64,000 nt of DNA from an uncultured Gemmatimonadota bacterium (GTDB lineage: Bacteria; Gemmatimonadota; Gemmatimonadetes; Palauibacterales; Palauibacteraceae): positions 124,001 to 188,000 of the forward strand of contig CAJWLK010000004.1 in assembly GCA_913043255.1 (NCBI GenBank), given 5' to 3'. The notes below the pieces were generated by a model. The model saw nothing but the letters and a program-made list of their open reading frames with translations. It ran no database searches and was not told the origin of the DNA. Positions 54,041 to 62,040 of the stretch are shown here, piece by piece (the first letter of the stretch is position 1; the number at the start of each line of letters is the position of its first letter). Made by a program: the position numbers and the translations under genes.

Positions 54041-55351
54041 CTAGAAACCGGTAAGGAGCTGTTGATCTTTCACGCGCAAGCGTTCTGGCTCAAGCTCGTG
54101 CCAGCCAATGTCACGCCGGAAGTGTGCGCCTTGGAACGTGATTTGGCTTGCCGCATATTGACTACGGCGAGCTGCCACTTCGAGGTTTTCACCGAAGCCC
54201 GTTACCGCCAGTACCCGCCCACCTCCGGTTACAAGTTGTTTATTGCGTAGTGCCGTTCCAGCATGAAAGACCTGCACCTTCGTCGGATCTAATTCTGGCA
54301 ATTTGATCGTGCGCCCAGGGTCTGATTTTTCTGGGTAGCCCGCGCTCGCCATGACCGTAGTCAAGGCAGTTCGTGTATCGGCCTCAGCGTGCCAGCCGGC
54401 AAGGGATTCGCCGTGCGCCACCGCCAGCATAGGCTCTAGCAAACTCGAACGCGTCAAGGGTAATACGACCTGCGTTTCAGGGTCGCCAAATCGACAATTA
54501 AACTCGATGACTCGAGGTCCCGATTCGGTTAACATTAGCCCTGCGTAAAGGAAACCGTGGTAGGGTGTACCTGCCTCACTCATAGCATCAAGTACTGGTT
54601 GTGCGATCTCAGCTCTCACACGCTCTACAAAGGTCGAATTCGACGGTTCTGCTGGTGCGTATGCACCCATGCCTCCTGTATTAAGACCTACATCTCCTTC
54701 CGCTACACGCTTGTAGTCACGAGAGGTTAGAAGTGGAACAGCGTTTTCTCCGTCCGCAATGAAAAATACAGAGAGTTCCAACCCTTCCATGAACTCCTCT
54801 ATGACAACCTTATCTCCGGCTGTGCCAAATTGGGAATTGACCATCATTTCCGTGACCGCTGTACGCGCTTCGGCACGGGTCTCGCATACCACAGCACCTT
54901 TACCAGCTGCGAGTCCTGACGCCTTGACGACGAGTGGCTCAGCGTGACTCGAGATGTAGTCGAGTGCTTGGTTTGCGTCTTCGAACGTTTCATGTCCAGC
55001 GGTTGGTACCCCGCAGTCATTCATGAGCTGCTTGGCAAAAGCCTTTGAGGCTTCTAAGCGAGCCCCCGCTCGTGACGGTCCAAAAATAGGGAGTCCAAAG
55101 GCGTTAAAACGGTTCACGATTCCGTTGGCAAGCGGTGCCTCAGGTCCGACTACAGTAAGGTCTATGCGCTCTTCTTGAGCGAAACTCAGCAGGCCATCAA
55201 TGTCATCTGCAGGGATGGGGACGAGTTCTGCCGCTCCGATCATCCCTGGATTGCCAGGTGCCGCAAATAGCTTTGCCTCGGGGGCATCTCGTCTCAGGAT
55301 GTCCACGAACGCGTGTTCGCGCCCGCCACTTCCCACGATAAGTAGATTCAT
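54041..55351 (-). CDS. purD: Phosphoribosylamine-glycine ligase (GAR synthetase)
   Basis: Second step of purine synthesis: joins glycine to phosphoribosylamine with ATP. Family motifs are LIVGSGGREHAF at the N-terminus, VVGPEAPLANGIVN, FGPSRAGARLEASKAFAK, the ATP-grasp region VVKASGLAAGKGAVV, GLNTGGMGAYAPAEP and FNCRFGDPETQVVLP. Length 436 is normal. The ATG start is clear. The gene lies about 100 bases downstream of the cystathionine gamma-synthase-type gene and just before mutM, all on the minus strand. Confidence 0.95.
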   Translation of the reverse strand: MNLLIVGSGGREHAFVDILRRDAPEAKLFAAPGNPGMIGAAELVPIPADDIDGLLSFAQEERIDLTVVGPEAPLANGIVNRFNAFGLPIFGPSRAGARLEASKAFAKQLMNDCGVPTAGHETFEDANQALDYISSHAEPLVVKASGLAAGKGAVVCETRAEARTAVTEMMVNSQFGTAGDKVVIEEFMEGLELSVFFIADGENAVPLLTSRDYKRVAEGDVGLNTGGMGAYAPAEPSNSTFVERVRAEIAQPVLDAMSEAGTPYHGFLYAGLMLTESGPRVIEFNCRFGDPETQVVLPLTRSSLLEPMLAVAHGESLAGWHAEADTRTALTTVMASAGYPEKSDPGRTIKLPELDPTKVQVFHAGTALRNKQLVTGGGRVLAVTGFGENLEVAARRSQYAASQITFQGAHFRRDIGWHELEPERLRVKDQQLLTGF

Positions 55352-55454
55352 TTTCCCAGAATGTTGGTTTTCATTACTTGTCGCAATTGGCCTAGGTTTT
55401 GGGAGACTTCTCTCCGGTTACTTCACTTGTCATAAATTGCGTTCGAGATCTTGC

Positions 55455-56615
55455 CTACAGTGTTTCGAGCGCGCCTTCCAGATCTTCGACCAAGTCATCG
55501 ATGTCTTCAATACCTATGGACAGACGAACGAGTCCAGGGGTGATTCCGAGAGCAGCCTTTTGATCGGGAGGTACCGAGCCATGTGTCATGGTATATGGAA
55601 CTGAAACGAGACTTTCTACCCCTCCGAGACTTTCGGCCAATTGGAATACTTGGGTAGCCGTAACAAATTGGTTCGCCCGTTCGTGTGAACCGACATCGAA
55701 GCTCACCATAGATCCGAATCCCCGCATTTGCTTCTTCGCTAACTCATGTTGAGGGTGCTGAGGGAGCCCCGGAAATCGGACGCCTTCAACTTCCGAGTTT
55801 CGATCTAAAAGCCCAGCGATACGCTCTGCATTTGTGCAGTGAACCGGCATTCGAACATGGAGTGTTTTCGTGCCTCTAAGTACAAGCCAGCAGTCAAAAG
55901 GTCCCGGGACGCTTCCACTGGTTTTCTGCGAAAACGCGAAATCTTCTGAGAGTTTTTCCGAGTTTGTGATCAGAGCTCCGCCGATCATGTCACTATGTCC
56001 GTTTAGGAATTTCGTAGTGGAGTGCATCACAACATCTGCACCCATCTCCAGCGGATTTTGGAGGAAAGGTGTCGCGAATGTGTTGTCCACAGAGACTAAA
56101 GCCCCGGCTTCGTGGGCTAGTTTGGCACACGCCGCAATGTCTGTGACAGTGATTAAAGGATTGCTAGGCGTCTCAAGGTGTACTAGACGTGTGTTTTCCT
56201 GAATAGCGTTTTTAACCGCATCCAAGTTGGTCGTGTCGACGAAGTCGAACTGAATCCCGAATCGCGTCCACACCTGAGCCAGCATACGATACACGCCACC
56301 ATAGACATCAGCGCCACAGATCAGATGGTCTCCCTCGCTCAGGACAGTCTTTAGGAGCGTCTCCGTCGCCGCCAAGCCTGATGAGAAAGCTGCAGCATGA
56401 GCTGCGTTCTCAAGTGCTGCGAGGTTCCCTTGGAGTGCTTCCCGTGTAGGGTTTTTGACGCGGGCATAGTCGTAACCCTGGCGTGGTGACCCTATTGCAT
56501 CCTGGAAATAAGTAGATGTCTGAAATATCGGGGTCATGATTGCGCCTGTTGAGGCGTCGGGGCTTTGCCCCGCGTGTACTGCCCGTGTTCCGAAACGCTG
56601 TGTCGAGTGATCCAC
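55455..56615 (-). CDS. metB: Cystathionine gamma-synthase/lyase-type PLP enzyme
   Basis: PLP enzyme of sulfur amino acid metabolism. Core motifs: TRAVHAGQSPD, TPIFQTSTYFQ, DYARVKNPTREALQGNLAALE, SGLAATETLL, LETPSNPLITVTDI, SVDNTFATPFLQNPLEMGADVV and the PLP lysine in HSTTKFLNGHSDMIGG. It is 386 residues and starts with GTG. Whether it makes cystathionine (MetB) or splits it (MccB/CGL) cannot be settled from these motifs; synthesis is assumed for the symbol. It diverges from glmM. Confidence 0.85.
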   Translation of the reverse strand: MDHSTQRFGTRAVHAGQSPDASTGAIMTPIFQTSTYFQDAIGSPRQGYDYARVKNPTREALQGNLAALENAAHAAAFSSGLAATETLLKTVLSEGDHLICGADVYGGVYRMLAQVWTRFGIQFDFVDTTNLDAVKNAIQENTRLVHLETPSNPLITVTDIAACAKLAHEAGALVSVDNTFATPFLQNPLEMGADVVMHSTTKFLNGHSDMIGGALITNSEKLSEDFAFSQKTSGSVPGPFDCWLVLRGTKTLHVRMPVHCTNAERIAGLLDRNSEVEGVRFPGLPQHPQHELAKKQMRGFGSMVSFDVGSHERANQFVTATQVFQLAESLGGVESLVSVPYTMTHGSVPPDQKAALGITPGLVRLSIGIEDIDDLVEDLEGALETL

Positions 56616-56941
56616 GCTTTGACTGACTCTCTGTTTGATTGGTTTCTGATGACCCCAACTAGGTTCCCGTTGGATGGTTTTAGCAAGTTATTCCCGTGGT
56701 CGAAAGAGAGCGACCGTTGAGCGCGGTTTACGATTCTAACGTAGGATCCCCCCGCTAACTGATCAGCCGACCCATTAACTTGAGTGGAACTGTCCGGGTA
56801 CAACCTGGTCCAAGTGAGGTCCGGGAAATGAGTGAAATTGTTGTTTAAAGGAGGCCGATAGAGTTTGATCGATGCCACACAAAGGTAGGGCGAAAGGTGA
56901 CAAAGCGATGGTCAAACCACCTCTAATAAGGGGGACTGCTG
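56616..56941. other. Divergent intergenic region, no gene recognised
   Basis: This 326-base gap lies between the metB-like gene and glmM, which point away from each other, so it should hold both promoters. I found no convincing promoter pair, small gene or tRNA. I searched the minus strand for a SAM riboswitch, common before sulfur genes, and found no conserved core. An AAAGGAGG at 56848-56855 on the plus strand has only a short open frame behind it. Confidence 0.5.
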
Positions 56942-58351
56942 GTGTCTGAGTCTCTAATTGTGTCTGGTTCCGGGATCCGCGGTATAGTTGGACAAGGACT
57001 TACGAGTCAAGTCGTCGCTAGATACGGGGCTGCATTTGCCGACCATATACTAGAGTCGGGAAGTGCGGGAGATTTCGTCTTAGTTGGTCGCGATAGCCGG
57101 ACATCGGGAGCCATGTTTCTCGATGCGGTGTGCTCCGGTATTGAGGCTGTGGGACTTGAAGTGCGGGATATGGGGATCGTAGCCACACCCACGGGTTTGC
57201 TTGCTGTAGAGAATACACCAGAGGCCTCGGGGGGGGTGCTTGTTACGGCATCACACAACCCTGCCGAATGGAATGGTCTGAAATTGGTCAGCCCAGATGG
57301 GCGCTTTATTAGTCGTGAAGCGGGGCTCGACGTGCAGCGCCGTTTTGAAGAAGGCGCCTGGCGTATTTCAAGCCTTGAGCGTCGGCTTAAGACTGATTCA
57401 AAAAACCTTGGCCGGAATCGGATTGTCTTTGAGGGGGCCAACCGACTTCATCGAGAGAAGATACTTGCCCTCCCAATCGTTGATGTTGATCGCATAGTGG
57501 CTCGTAGATTTCGTGTTGCGCTTGACTGTGTGCGTGGAGCTGGCGGGTTAATAATGCCTCAGCTTCTGGAACAGCTTGGGTGTTCGGTGATCGGGCTTGA
57601 TATTGAAGCTGACGGGTGTTTCCCCCGGGCTCCAGACCCAGTGCCTGAAAACCTGGGCAGACTTGCTGAGATCGTGATTGAGGAGGAGGCAGACTTCGGC
57701 TTTGCAGTAGATCCCGATGTCGACCGCCTATCGTTAGTTGACGAACGGGGTCGGGCTATTGGAGAAGACTGGACGCTGAGTCTCGTCACCGAAATGGTTG
57801 CGGTACGTGAGCCCGGACCAGTAGTGACCAATCTTTCCTCGAGTCGCTCAATTGCAGATGCGGCGATGCGCGCCGGGGCCCCGTTCTACTACGCTCCTGT
57901 GGGTGAGGCGAATGTAGTAAAGCGCATGGTGGAGCTTGGGGCGACAATTGGTGGAGAAGGCAATGGAGGTGTAGTTTACCCTACACTCCATCTGACCCGC
58001 GATGCACCCCTCGCCGCTGCGTTGATCTTGCAATTCTTTGCAGAGCAAGATGCCACTCTTGGCGCCGTGATCGCGGAAAGGCCGAACTATCACATTATAA
58101 AGCGCAAAATTCCCCGCGGAGGTTTAGCTATTTCAGAGGTACTATCCGCAATTGAAGAAGCAGCCCCACCGGAGGCTGAAAGAAACTGGGAGGATGGTAT
58201 AAGGATCGATTGGCCAGACGGCTCGTGGATCAATGCTCGCCCTTCCGGGACTGAGCCGATTCTTAGAGTCGTGGCAGAGGCTGAACACAAAAACGATGCG
58301 AACATGCGGGCCGATTGGGTCGAGTCTCACGTTCGCGGTGAGGGAAAATAA
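56942..58351 (+). CDS. glmM: Phosphoglucosamine mutase-type phosphohexomutase
   Basis: Alpha-D-phosphohexomutase, here probably converting glucosamine-6-phosphate to glucosamine-1-phosphate. The phosphoserine is in VTASHNPAEWNG near residue 103; the metal loop is VDPDVDRLSLVDERG, the sugar loop GEGNGGVVYP and the phosphate loop RPSGTEPILRV. At 469 residues it is within range. Phosphomannomutase is possible from sequence alone, but the next gene, six bases downstream, is glmS, the preceding pathway step, so GlmM is favoured. The start is GTG. Confidence 0.85.
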   Translation: MSESLIVSGSGIRGIVGQGLTSQVVARYGAAFADHILESGSAGDFVLVGRDSRTSGAMFLDAVCSGIEAVGLEVRDMGIVATPTGLLAVENTPEASGGVLVTASHNPAEWNGLKLVSPDGRFISREAGLDVQRRFEEGAWRISSLERRLKTDSKNLGRNRIVFEGANRLHREKILALPIVDVDRIVARRFRVALDCVRGAGGLIMPQLLEQLGCSVIGLDIEADGCFPRAPDPVPENLGRLAEIVIEEEADFGFAVDPDVDRLSLVDERGRAIGEDWTLSLVTEMVAVREPGPVVTNLSSSRSIADAAMRAGAPFYYAPVGEANVVKRMVELGATIGGEGNGGVVYPTLHLTRDAPLAAALILQFFAEQDATLGAVIAERPNYHIIKRKIPRGGLAISEVLSAIEEAAPPEAERNWEDGIRIDWPDGSWINARPSGTEPILRVVAEAEHKNDANMRADWVESHVRGEGK

Positions 58352-58357
58352 GCTCAA

Positions 58358-60214
58358 ATGTGTGGAATTGTAGGGTATTTAGGTGCCGATGAGGCGACGC
58401 CTCTCCTCTTACAGGGGCTGAGACGTCTAGAGTATCGGGGTTATGATTCTTCTGGTATCGCGGTACAAAATGGCGCGGGTCTCGAGATTAGAAAATCTGC
58501 TGGGAAGATTGTAAATCTTGAACGCCTCCTATCTGAAGCACCGATGTTGGGTACTACGGGAATCGCACACACGCGTTGGGCAACCCATGGGGTCCCCAAT
58601 TATACAAATGCGCACCCCCACACTAACCACGATGGTGATATTGCTCTCGTGCACAACGGGATCATTGAAAATTACGATGTGCTGAGTCAGAAACTGCTGG
58701 AACTCGGACATACGTTTCGGACTGAGACCGACTCTGAAGTTTTGACCCATCTGGTTGCTGAGTGCTTTGAAGGCAACCTGGAGCAGGCGGTGGCGGCAGC
58801 GCTAACTCAGGTCGAGGGTACATTTGGCATCGCGGTCATGAGCGCCAGGGACCCTAATAAAATTGTCGTGGCTCGCCGGTCTGCCCCGCTCCTGATCGGT
58901 CTGGGCGAGAACGGAGATTCTGCTATCTGGGTAGCCTCCGATGTTGCAGCCATTCTTGGGCACACGCGCCGCGTCATTTACCTGGATGACGATGAGATTG
59001 GAGTTCTCTCAAACGGCGGATATAAGACGCTCGATCTCAAGAAAATTGACGGGTCTAATGGCTGGGTCCCAATCGATAAGGAAATCAGCCATGTCGATTG
59101 GGACCTTGAGAGCATCGAGCGTGCGGGCTACCCACATTTCATGTTGAAGGAAATCCACGAGCAGCCTAATACCGTTCAAAATGCGACACGTGGACGTCTC
59201 TTAGAAGAGGAAGGGACAGCTCGGTTGGGTGGGCTCGATCAAATTGCGGACGAGATTGCGGCAGCTGAGCGAATCATTCTTGTCGGTTGTGGAACCAGCT
59301 GGCACGCTTCGTTGGTTGGCGAGTACATGATCGAAGAGATGGCGCGGATCCCGACTGAGGTCGAATACGCATCAGAGTTTCGTTATCGCAGCCCAATCAT
59401 CCCACCCAATACGTTAGTAGGTGGGATTTCACAGTCGGGAGAGACCGCTGACACTCTTGCGGCGATCCAAGAAGCAAAGCGTCTTGGTGCAAGCACTTTT
59501 GGTGTGGTCAACGTGGTGGGATCAACGCTTGCCCGTGAAACTGATGCGGGTGTTTATACGCACGCCGGTCCCGAGATTGGGGTCGCCTCGACAAAAGCGT
59601 TTGTAGCGCAGGTAACCGCACTTGCAGTGTTTGGGCTTATGCTGGCGCGTCGGCGAGGAATGAGCCTTGAAGAGGGTCAGGAAATCATCCACGCTCTCCA
59701 GGAGTTACCTCGACTTATGGATGAGGTGCTCAATACTGACTCCCACATTATCAGTATCGCGAGGGAATTCGGCGAGTCAAGTAATTTTCTGTATTTAGGG
59801 CGCGGACCGAATTTCCCGATTGCTCTGGAAGGCGCACTCAAGTTGAAGGAGATTAGTTATATCCATGCGGAAGGGTATCCGGCGGCTGAGATGAAGCATG
59901 GCCCGATCGCATTGATCGATGATGATATGCCCGTCGTTTTTGTCGCGCCGCAGGATGCAGTTTACAAAAAAGTTGTGCTCAATATCGACGAAGTGAAAAC
60001 ACGGGGCGGGCGGGTGATCGCTTTGGTGACTAATGGAGATGAAAGTTTGGACGATAAGGTGGATCATCTCATCCGCGTACCTAAAACGCTGCCACTTCTT
60101 CAACCGATACTCAACTCGGTCCCACTTCAGCTTTTGGCATACCACATTGCGGTCCTACGCAACTGCGACGTCGATCAGCCGCGCAATTTGGCCAAAAGCG
60201 TTACGGTGGAGTAG
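58358..60214 (+). CDS. glmS: Glucosamine-6-phosphate synthase (isomerising)
   Basis: Makes glucosamine-6-phosphate from fructose-6-phosphate and glutamine, the entry to cell-wall and LPS amino sugars. MCGIVGYLG gives the N-terminal Cys nucleophile; TGIAHTRWATHGVPN, HNGIIENY and TDSEVLTHL complete the glutaminase. The two SIS domains have VGCGTSWHASLVGEYM, SQSGETADTLAAI and GPNFPIALEGALKLKEISYIHAEG by segments. The C-terminus LAKSVTVE is the strict family ending. It is 618 residues. Two further copies of the last codons occur just downstream. Confidence 0.97.
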   Translation: MCGIVGYLGADEATPLLLQGLRRLEYRGYDSSGIAVQNGAGLEIRKSAGKIVNLERLLSEAPMLGTTGIAHTRWATHGVPNYTNAHPHTNHDGDIALVHNGIIENYDVLSQKLLELGHTFRTETDSEVLTHLVAECFEGNLEQAVAAALTQVEGTFGIAVMSARDPNKIVVARRSAPLLIGLGENGDSAIWVASDVAAILGHTRRVIYLDDDEIGVLSNGGYKTLDLKKIDGSNGWVPIDKEISHVDWDLESIERAGYPHFMLKEIHEQPNTVQNATRGRLLEEEGTARLGGLDQIADEIAAAERIILVGCGTSWHASLVGEYMIEEMARIPTEVEYASEFRYRSPIIPPNTLVGGISQSGETADTLAAIQEAKRLGASTFGVVNVVGSTLARETDAGVYTHAGPEIGVASTKAFVAQVTALAVFGLMLARRRGMSLEEGQEIIHALQELPRLMDEVLNTDSHIISIAREFGESSNFLYLGRGPNFPIALEGALKLKEISYIHAEGYPAAEMKHGPIALIDDDMPVVFVAPQDAVYKKVVLNIDEVKTRGGRVIALVTNGDESLDDKVDHLIRVPKTLPLLQPILNSVPLQLLAYHIAVLRNCDVDQPRNLAKSVTVE

Positions 60215-60418
60215 AAGGAAACAGTGATTTAAAAGGAGATGATTGTGGGGATAAATTTTTACGTTTGGTTGATCCTCACGATTGCAGTGACAGCATATGT
60301 ATGGGTTTTGATTGCAAGATGGGCGAAGAAAAAAGATGCAAAAGAACAATCCCTCCAAAACTAATTCACTGTTTTGTTCAAGTCAGTAACAGTGGAGTAA
60401 TCAAGAACGGTCGAGTAG
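60194..60418 (+). repeat. Three copies of the glmS 3' end, likely attachment-site scars
   Basis: The glmS terminus AAA AGC GTT ACG GTG GAG TAG (60194-60214, KSVTVE-stop) recurs as AAG TCA GTA ACA GTG GAG TAA (60380-60400, again KSVTVE-stop, with only synonymous changes) and directly after as TCA AGA ACG GTC GAG TAG (60401-60418, SRTVE-stop). The third also shares 14 of 15 bases with ACGGTGGAGTAGAAG at 60203-60217. Between copies one and two is a 39-codon gene. The pattern suggests integration of foreign DNA at the glmS 3' end. Confidence 0.65.
60245..60364 (+). CDS. 39-residue single-span membrane protein in a foreign patch
   Basis: Small protein with one hydrophobic span (FYVWLILTIAVTAYVWVLIA) and a basic, lysine-rich tail (RWAKKKDAKEQSLQN). 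The GTG at 60245 is chosen because AAAAGGAG lies six bases upstream; an ATG at 60239 would sit directly on that site. G+C is near 39% against over 50% in neighbouring glmS. Its stop is 15 bases before the second glmS-like tail. Function unknown; a small membrane accessory carried by a mobile segment is possible. Confidence 0.55.
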   Translation: MGINFYVWLILTIAVTAYVWVLIARWAKKKDAKEQSLQN

Positions 60419-60430
60419 AAGAAGGCTACT

Positions 60431-60760
60431 GTGGAAATGTTTATTTTATATCTCACAGCAGTGATAATTTCTTTGGCTTATTTGGCACTTGGCTTTGGGA
60501 TTAATAAAGAAAATGCCAAATATCTTCTTGCCGGTTACAACACCATGGGAGAGGAACGAAGAAAGAAGTTTAATATAGATAAATACCTGGCTTTTTTTAA
60601 GCTATTTTTTAAGAGATTGGCATTTTTCCCTGTTCCGTCATTGTTAATATGTATCGCAGCATTTGAATTTAATGTTGCAATAGTGGCGTGGTCCTTGGTT
60701 CAAATGTTGCCTTTTTTGTTTTTTGCGAAAAAATCAATCTGGAATCAGTGGGAATTGTGA
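60431..60760 (+). CDS. DUF3784-type membrane protein, horizontally acquired
   Basis: A 109-residue integral membrane protein with a span at about residues 3-23, the motif KYLLAGYNTMGEERRKKFN and two closely spaced spans at 66-101. That central motif is the DUF3784 signature, known mainly from Bacillota and Bacteroidota; function unknown. GTG at 60431 is used with AAGG five bases upstream; an ATG two codons later is possible. Hand counts give about 35% G+C, far below the flanks, so recent transfer is likely. A 7-bp ACGAAAT/ATTTCGT hairpin lies just after the stop at 60767-60784. Confidence 0.75.
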   Translation: MEMFILYLTAVIISLAYLALGFGINKENAKYLLAGYNTMGEERRKKFNIDKYLAFFKLFFKRLAFFPVPSLLICIAAFEFNVAIVAWSLVQMLPFLFFAKKSIWNQWEL

Positions 60761-60904
60761 CGACAAACGAAATCGCCATTTCGTAAGTGTCCAGTGGGGG
60801 GTTGAGCTACAAACGGGGCATGGTATCTTGGGCCCGGGCCTTAGGCGACACTGAGATGGAAGCCTGGCAGCGCAAATAACTGTCACTGAATGGGAGTGAA
60901 GAGC

Positions 60905-61369
60905 ATGCGGAGCGTCTACCTCCAGCTTTTGCGGAAGCAAGTTGGGAAGTACGCAGGTACTCTCCGAGATGTTGTTATTCTCGCTCCTGTCTATGGCATG
61001 TTGATGTTCACCCTAATGAAGGATCCGAGGTTGTCGCGTGAGCAGCGGCTGCTGGTGGACGCTGCTATCGCTTATCTCGTGAGTCCAGATGACGTGATTC
61101 CGGAGGACGAAGTCGGTTCTTATGGATATTTGGACGACGTTTTCTGTTGTGCGTACGTCGCGCAACAGCTTGGAGAGGAACTTGGTTGGGAGGTTGTGCA
61201 GGAACACTGGACAGGTGAGCAATCCGTGCTCGAAGTGTCGCGAGGGCTATTGGCGCGTGAACGAGAACTCCTTGGGGATTCTGGAGATGACATTCTTCGA
61301 TTCGCGGGGTTACTAGATACCCATCGGGAGTGGGATGGAAAACCAGAGCTCATTCTGGAGCGCGTCTGA
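60905..61369 (+). CDS. DUF1232 (YkvA-like) protein
   Basis: Small protein of the DUF1232/YkvA family, 154 residues. The family core AIAYLVSPDDVIPEDEVGSYGYLDD is complete at about residues 53-80. A hydrophobic segment (VVILAPVYGMLMFTLM) precedes it, possibly membrane associated. The ATG at 60905 is preferred because GGAGTG lies eight bases upstream; an ATG at 60890 has none. The function of the family is unknown. Base composition returns to the local average here, so it belongs to the host backbone. Confidence 0.8.
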   Translation: MRSVYLQLLRKQVGKYAGTLRDVVILAPVYGMLMFTLMKDPRLSREQRLLVDAAIAYLVSPDDVIPEDEVGSYGYLDDVFCCAYVAQQLGEELGWEVVQEHWTGEQSVLEVSRGLLARERELLGDSGDDILRFAGLLDTHREWDGKPELILERV

Positions 61370-61385
61370 ATCGGTTCGAACACCG

Positions 61386-62024
61386 ATGAGGACCGTAGCG
61401 TTGCTTTTGACCGGGCTGGTTCTGACCCTCCAACCCCTAAACGCCCAGTACCAACTCGTAGCCCCATCGGGCACTGTGCTTGAGTTTGAACCTGGTCAAC
61501 TTCTTTCGTTTCGAGATCGTTTGGATTCCCTCCGAACAGATCTCGAGGAAGATCCCGAGGTCCTCTACTATCCCAGCTTCGGTCGTGATTTTGAAGTTGA
61601 AGACTGGTATGAGGTGTTACCGTGGAATGCAATCGAGGTTGTGACAGACTCGCTAGCGGCGCTGGTGATGCCAGGTAACCTTCGGGAAGCTCAGCGAGCC
61701 TATATTGGCTACGCCGTCCTTCGAATGCACGCGGTACGTCAGGATCCGGATGTGCCTTGTGAAGAATTGGCTGGGCGAGAGCTTCAGGCTGTCGAGGGGT
61801 TTGTCGACGGGTGGATTGTGACGCGCACCCTGTTCGGAGGGCCTCCATATGAACCACTGGATGAGCTGGTATTCGCGCGTGCGGCAGGAGTTCTTCCAGG
61901 TCTAATCATCGACCGGGCTGATAGGCAGCTCGCAGGCTGTCTAGATCTTTGGCGATCGGAAAGTGCAGATGAGATTGAGGCTTATCGAAACTGGCGAACC
62001 GAACGCTATTTAGAAGTTCCTTGA
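61386..62024 (+). CDS. Exported protein of unknown function
   Basis: A 212-residue protein with a clear signal peptide: RTVALLLTGLVLTLQPLNAQ. The ATG at 61386 is chosen because it starts this signal; the open frame extends to 61335 but overlaps the DUF1232 gene. The mature part is acidic, with two cysteines that could form a disulfide (VPCEELAG and LAGCLDLW) and segments such as FRDRLDSLRTDLEEDPEVLYYPS. No family recognised. It lies 16 bases after the DUF1232 stop and 16 bases before cysS. Confidence 0.65.
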   Translation: MRTVALLLTGLVLTLQPLNAQYQLVAPSGTVLEFEPGQLLSFRDRLDSLRTDLEEDPEVLYYPSFGRDFEVEDWYEVLPWNAIEVVTDSLAALVMPGNLREAQRAYIGYAVLRMHAVRQDPDVPCEELAGRELQAVEGFVDGWIVTRTLFGGPPYEPLDELVFARAAGVLPGLIIDRADRQLAGCLDLWRSESADEIEAYRNWRTERYLEVP

Positions 62025-62040
62025 AGAGACACGTCGGCGA

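Noticed and set aside
56616-56941. SAM riboswitch before the metB-like gene
   Set aside because: No conserved SAM-I, SAM-II or SAH core could be read on the minus strand.
61120-61857. 245-codon minus-strand open frame across the DUF1232 and exported-protein genes
   Set aside because: It crosses two plus-strand genes that have ribosome sites and a signal peptide; the reading has no known features.
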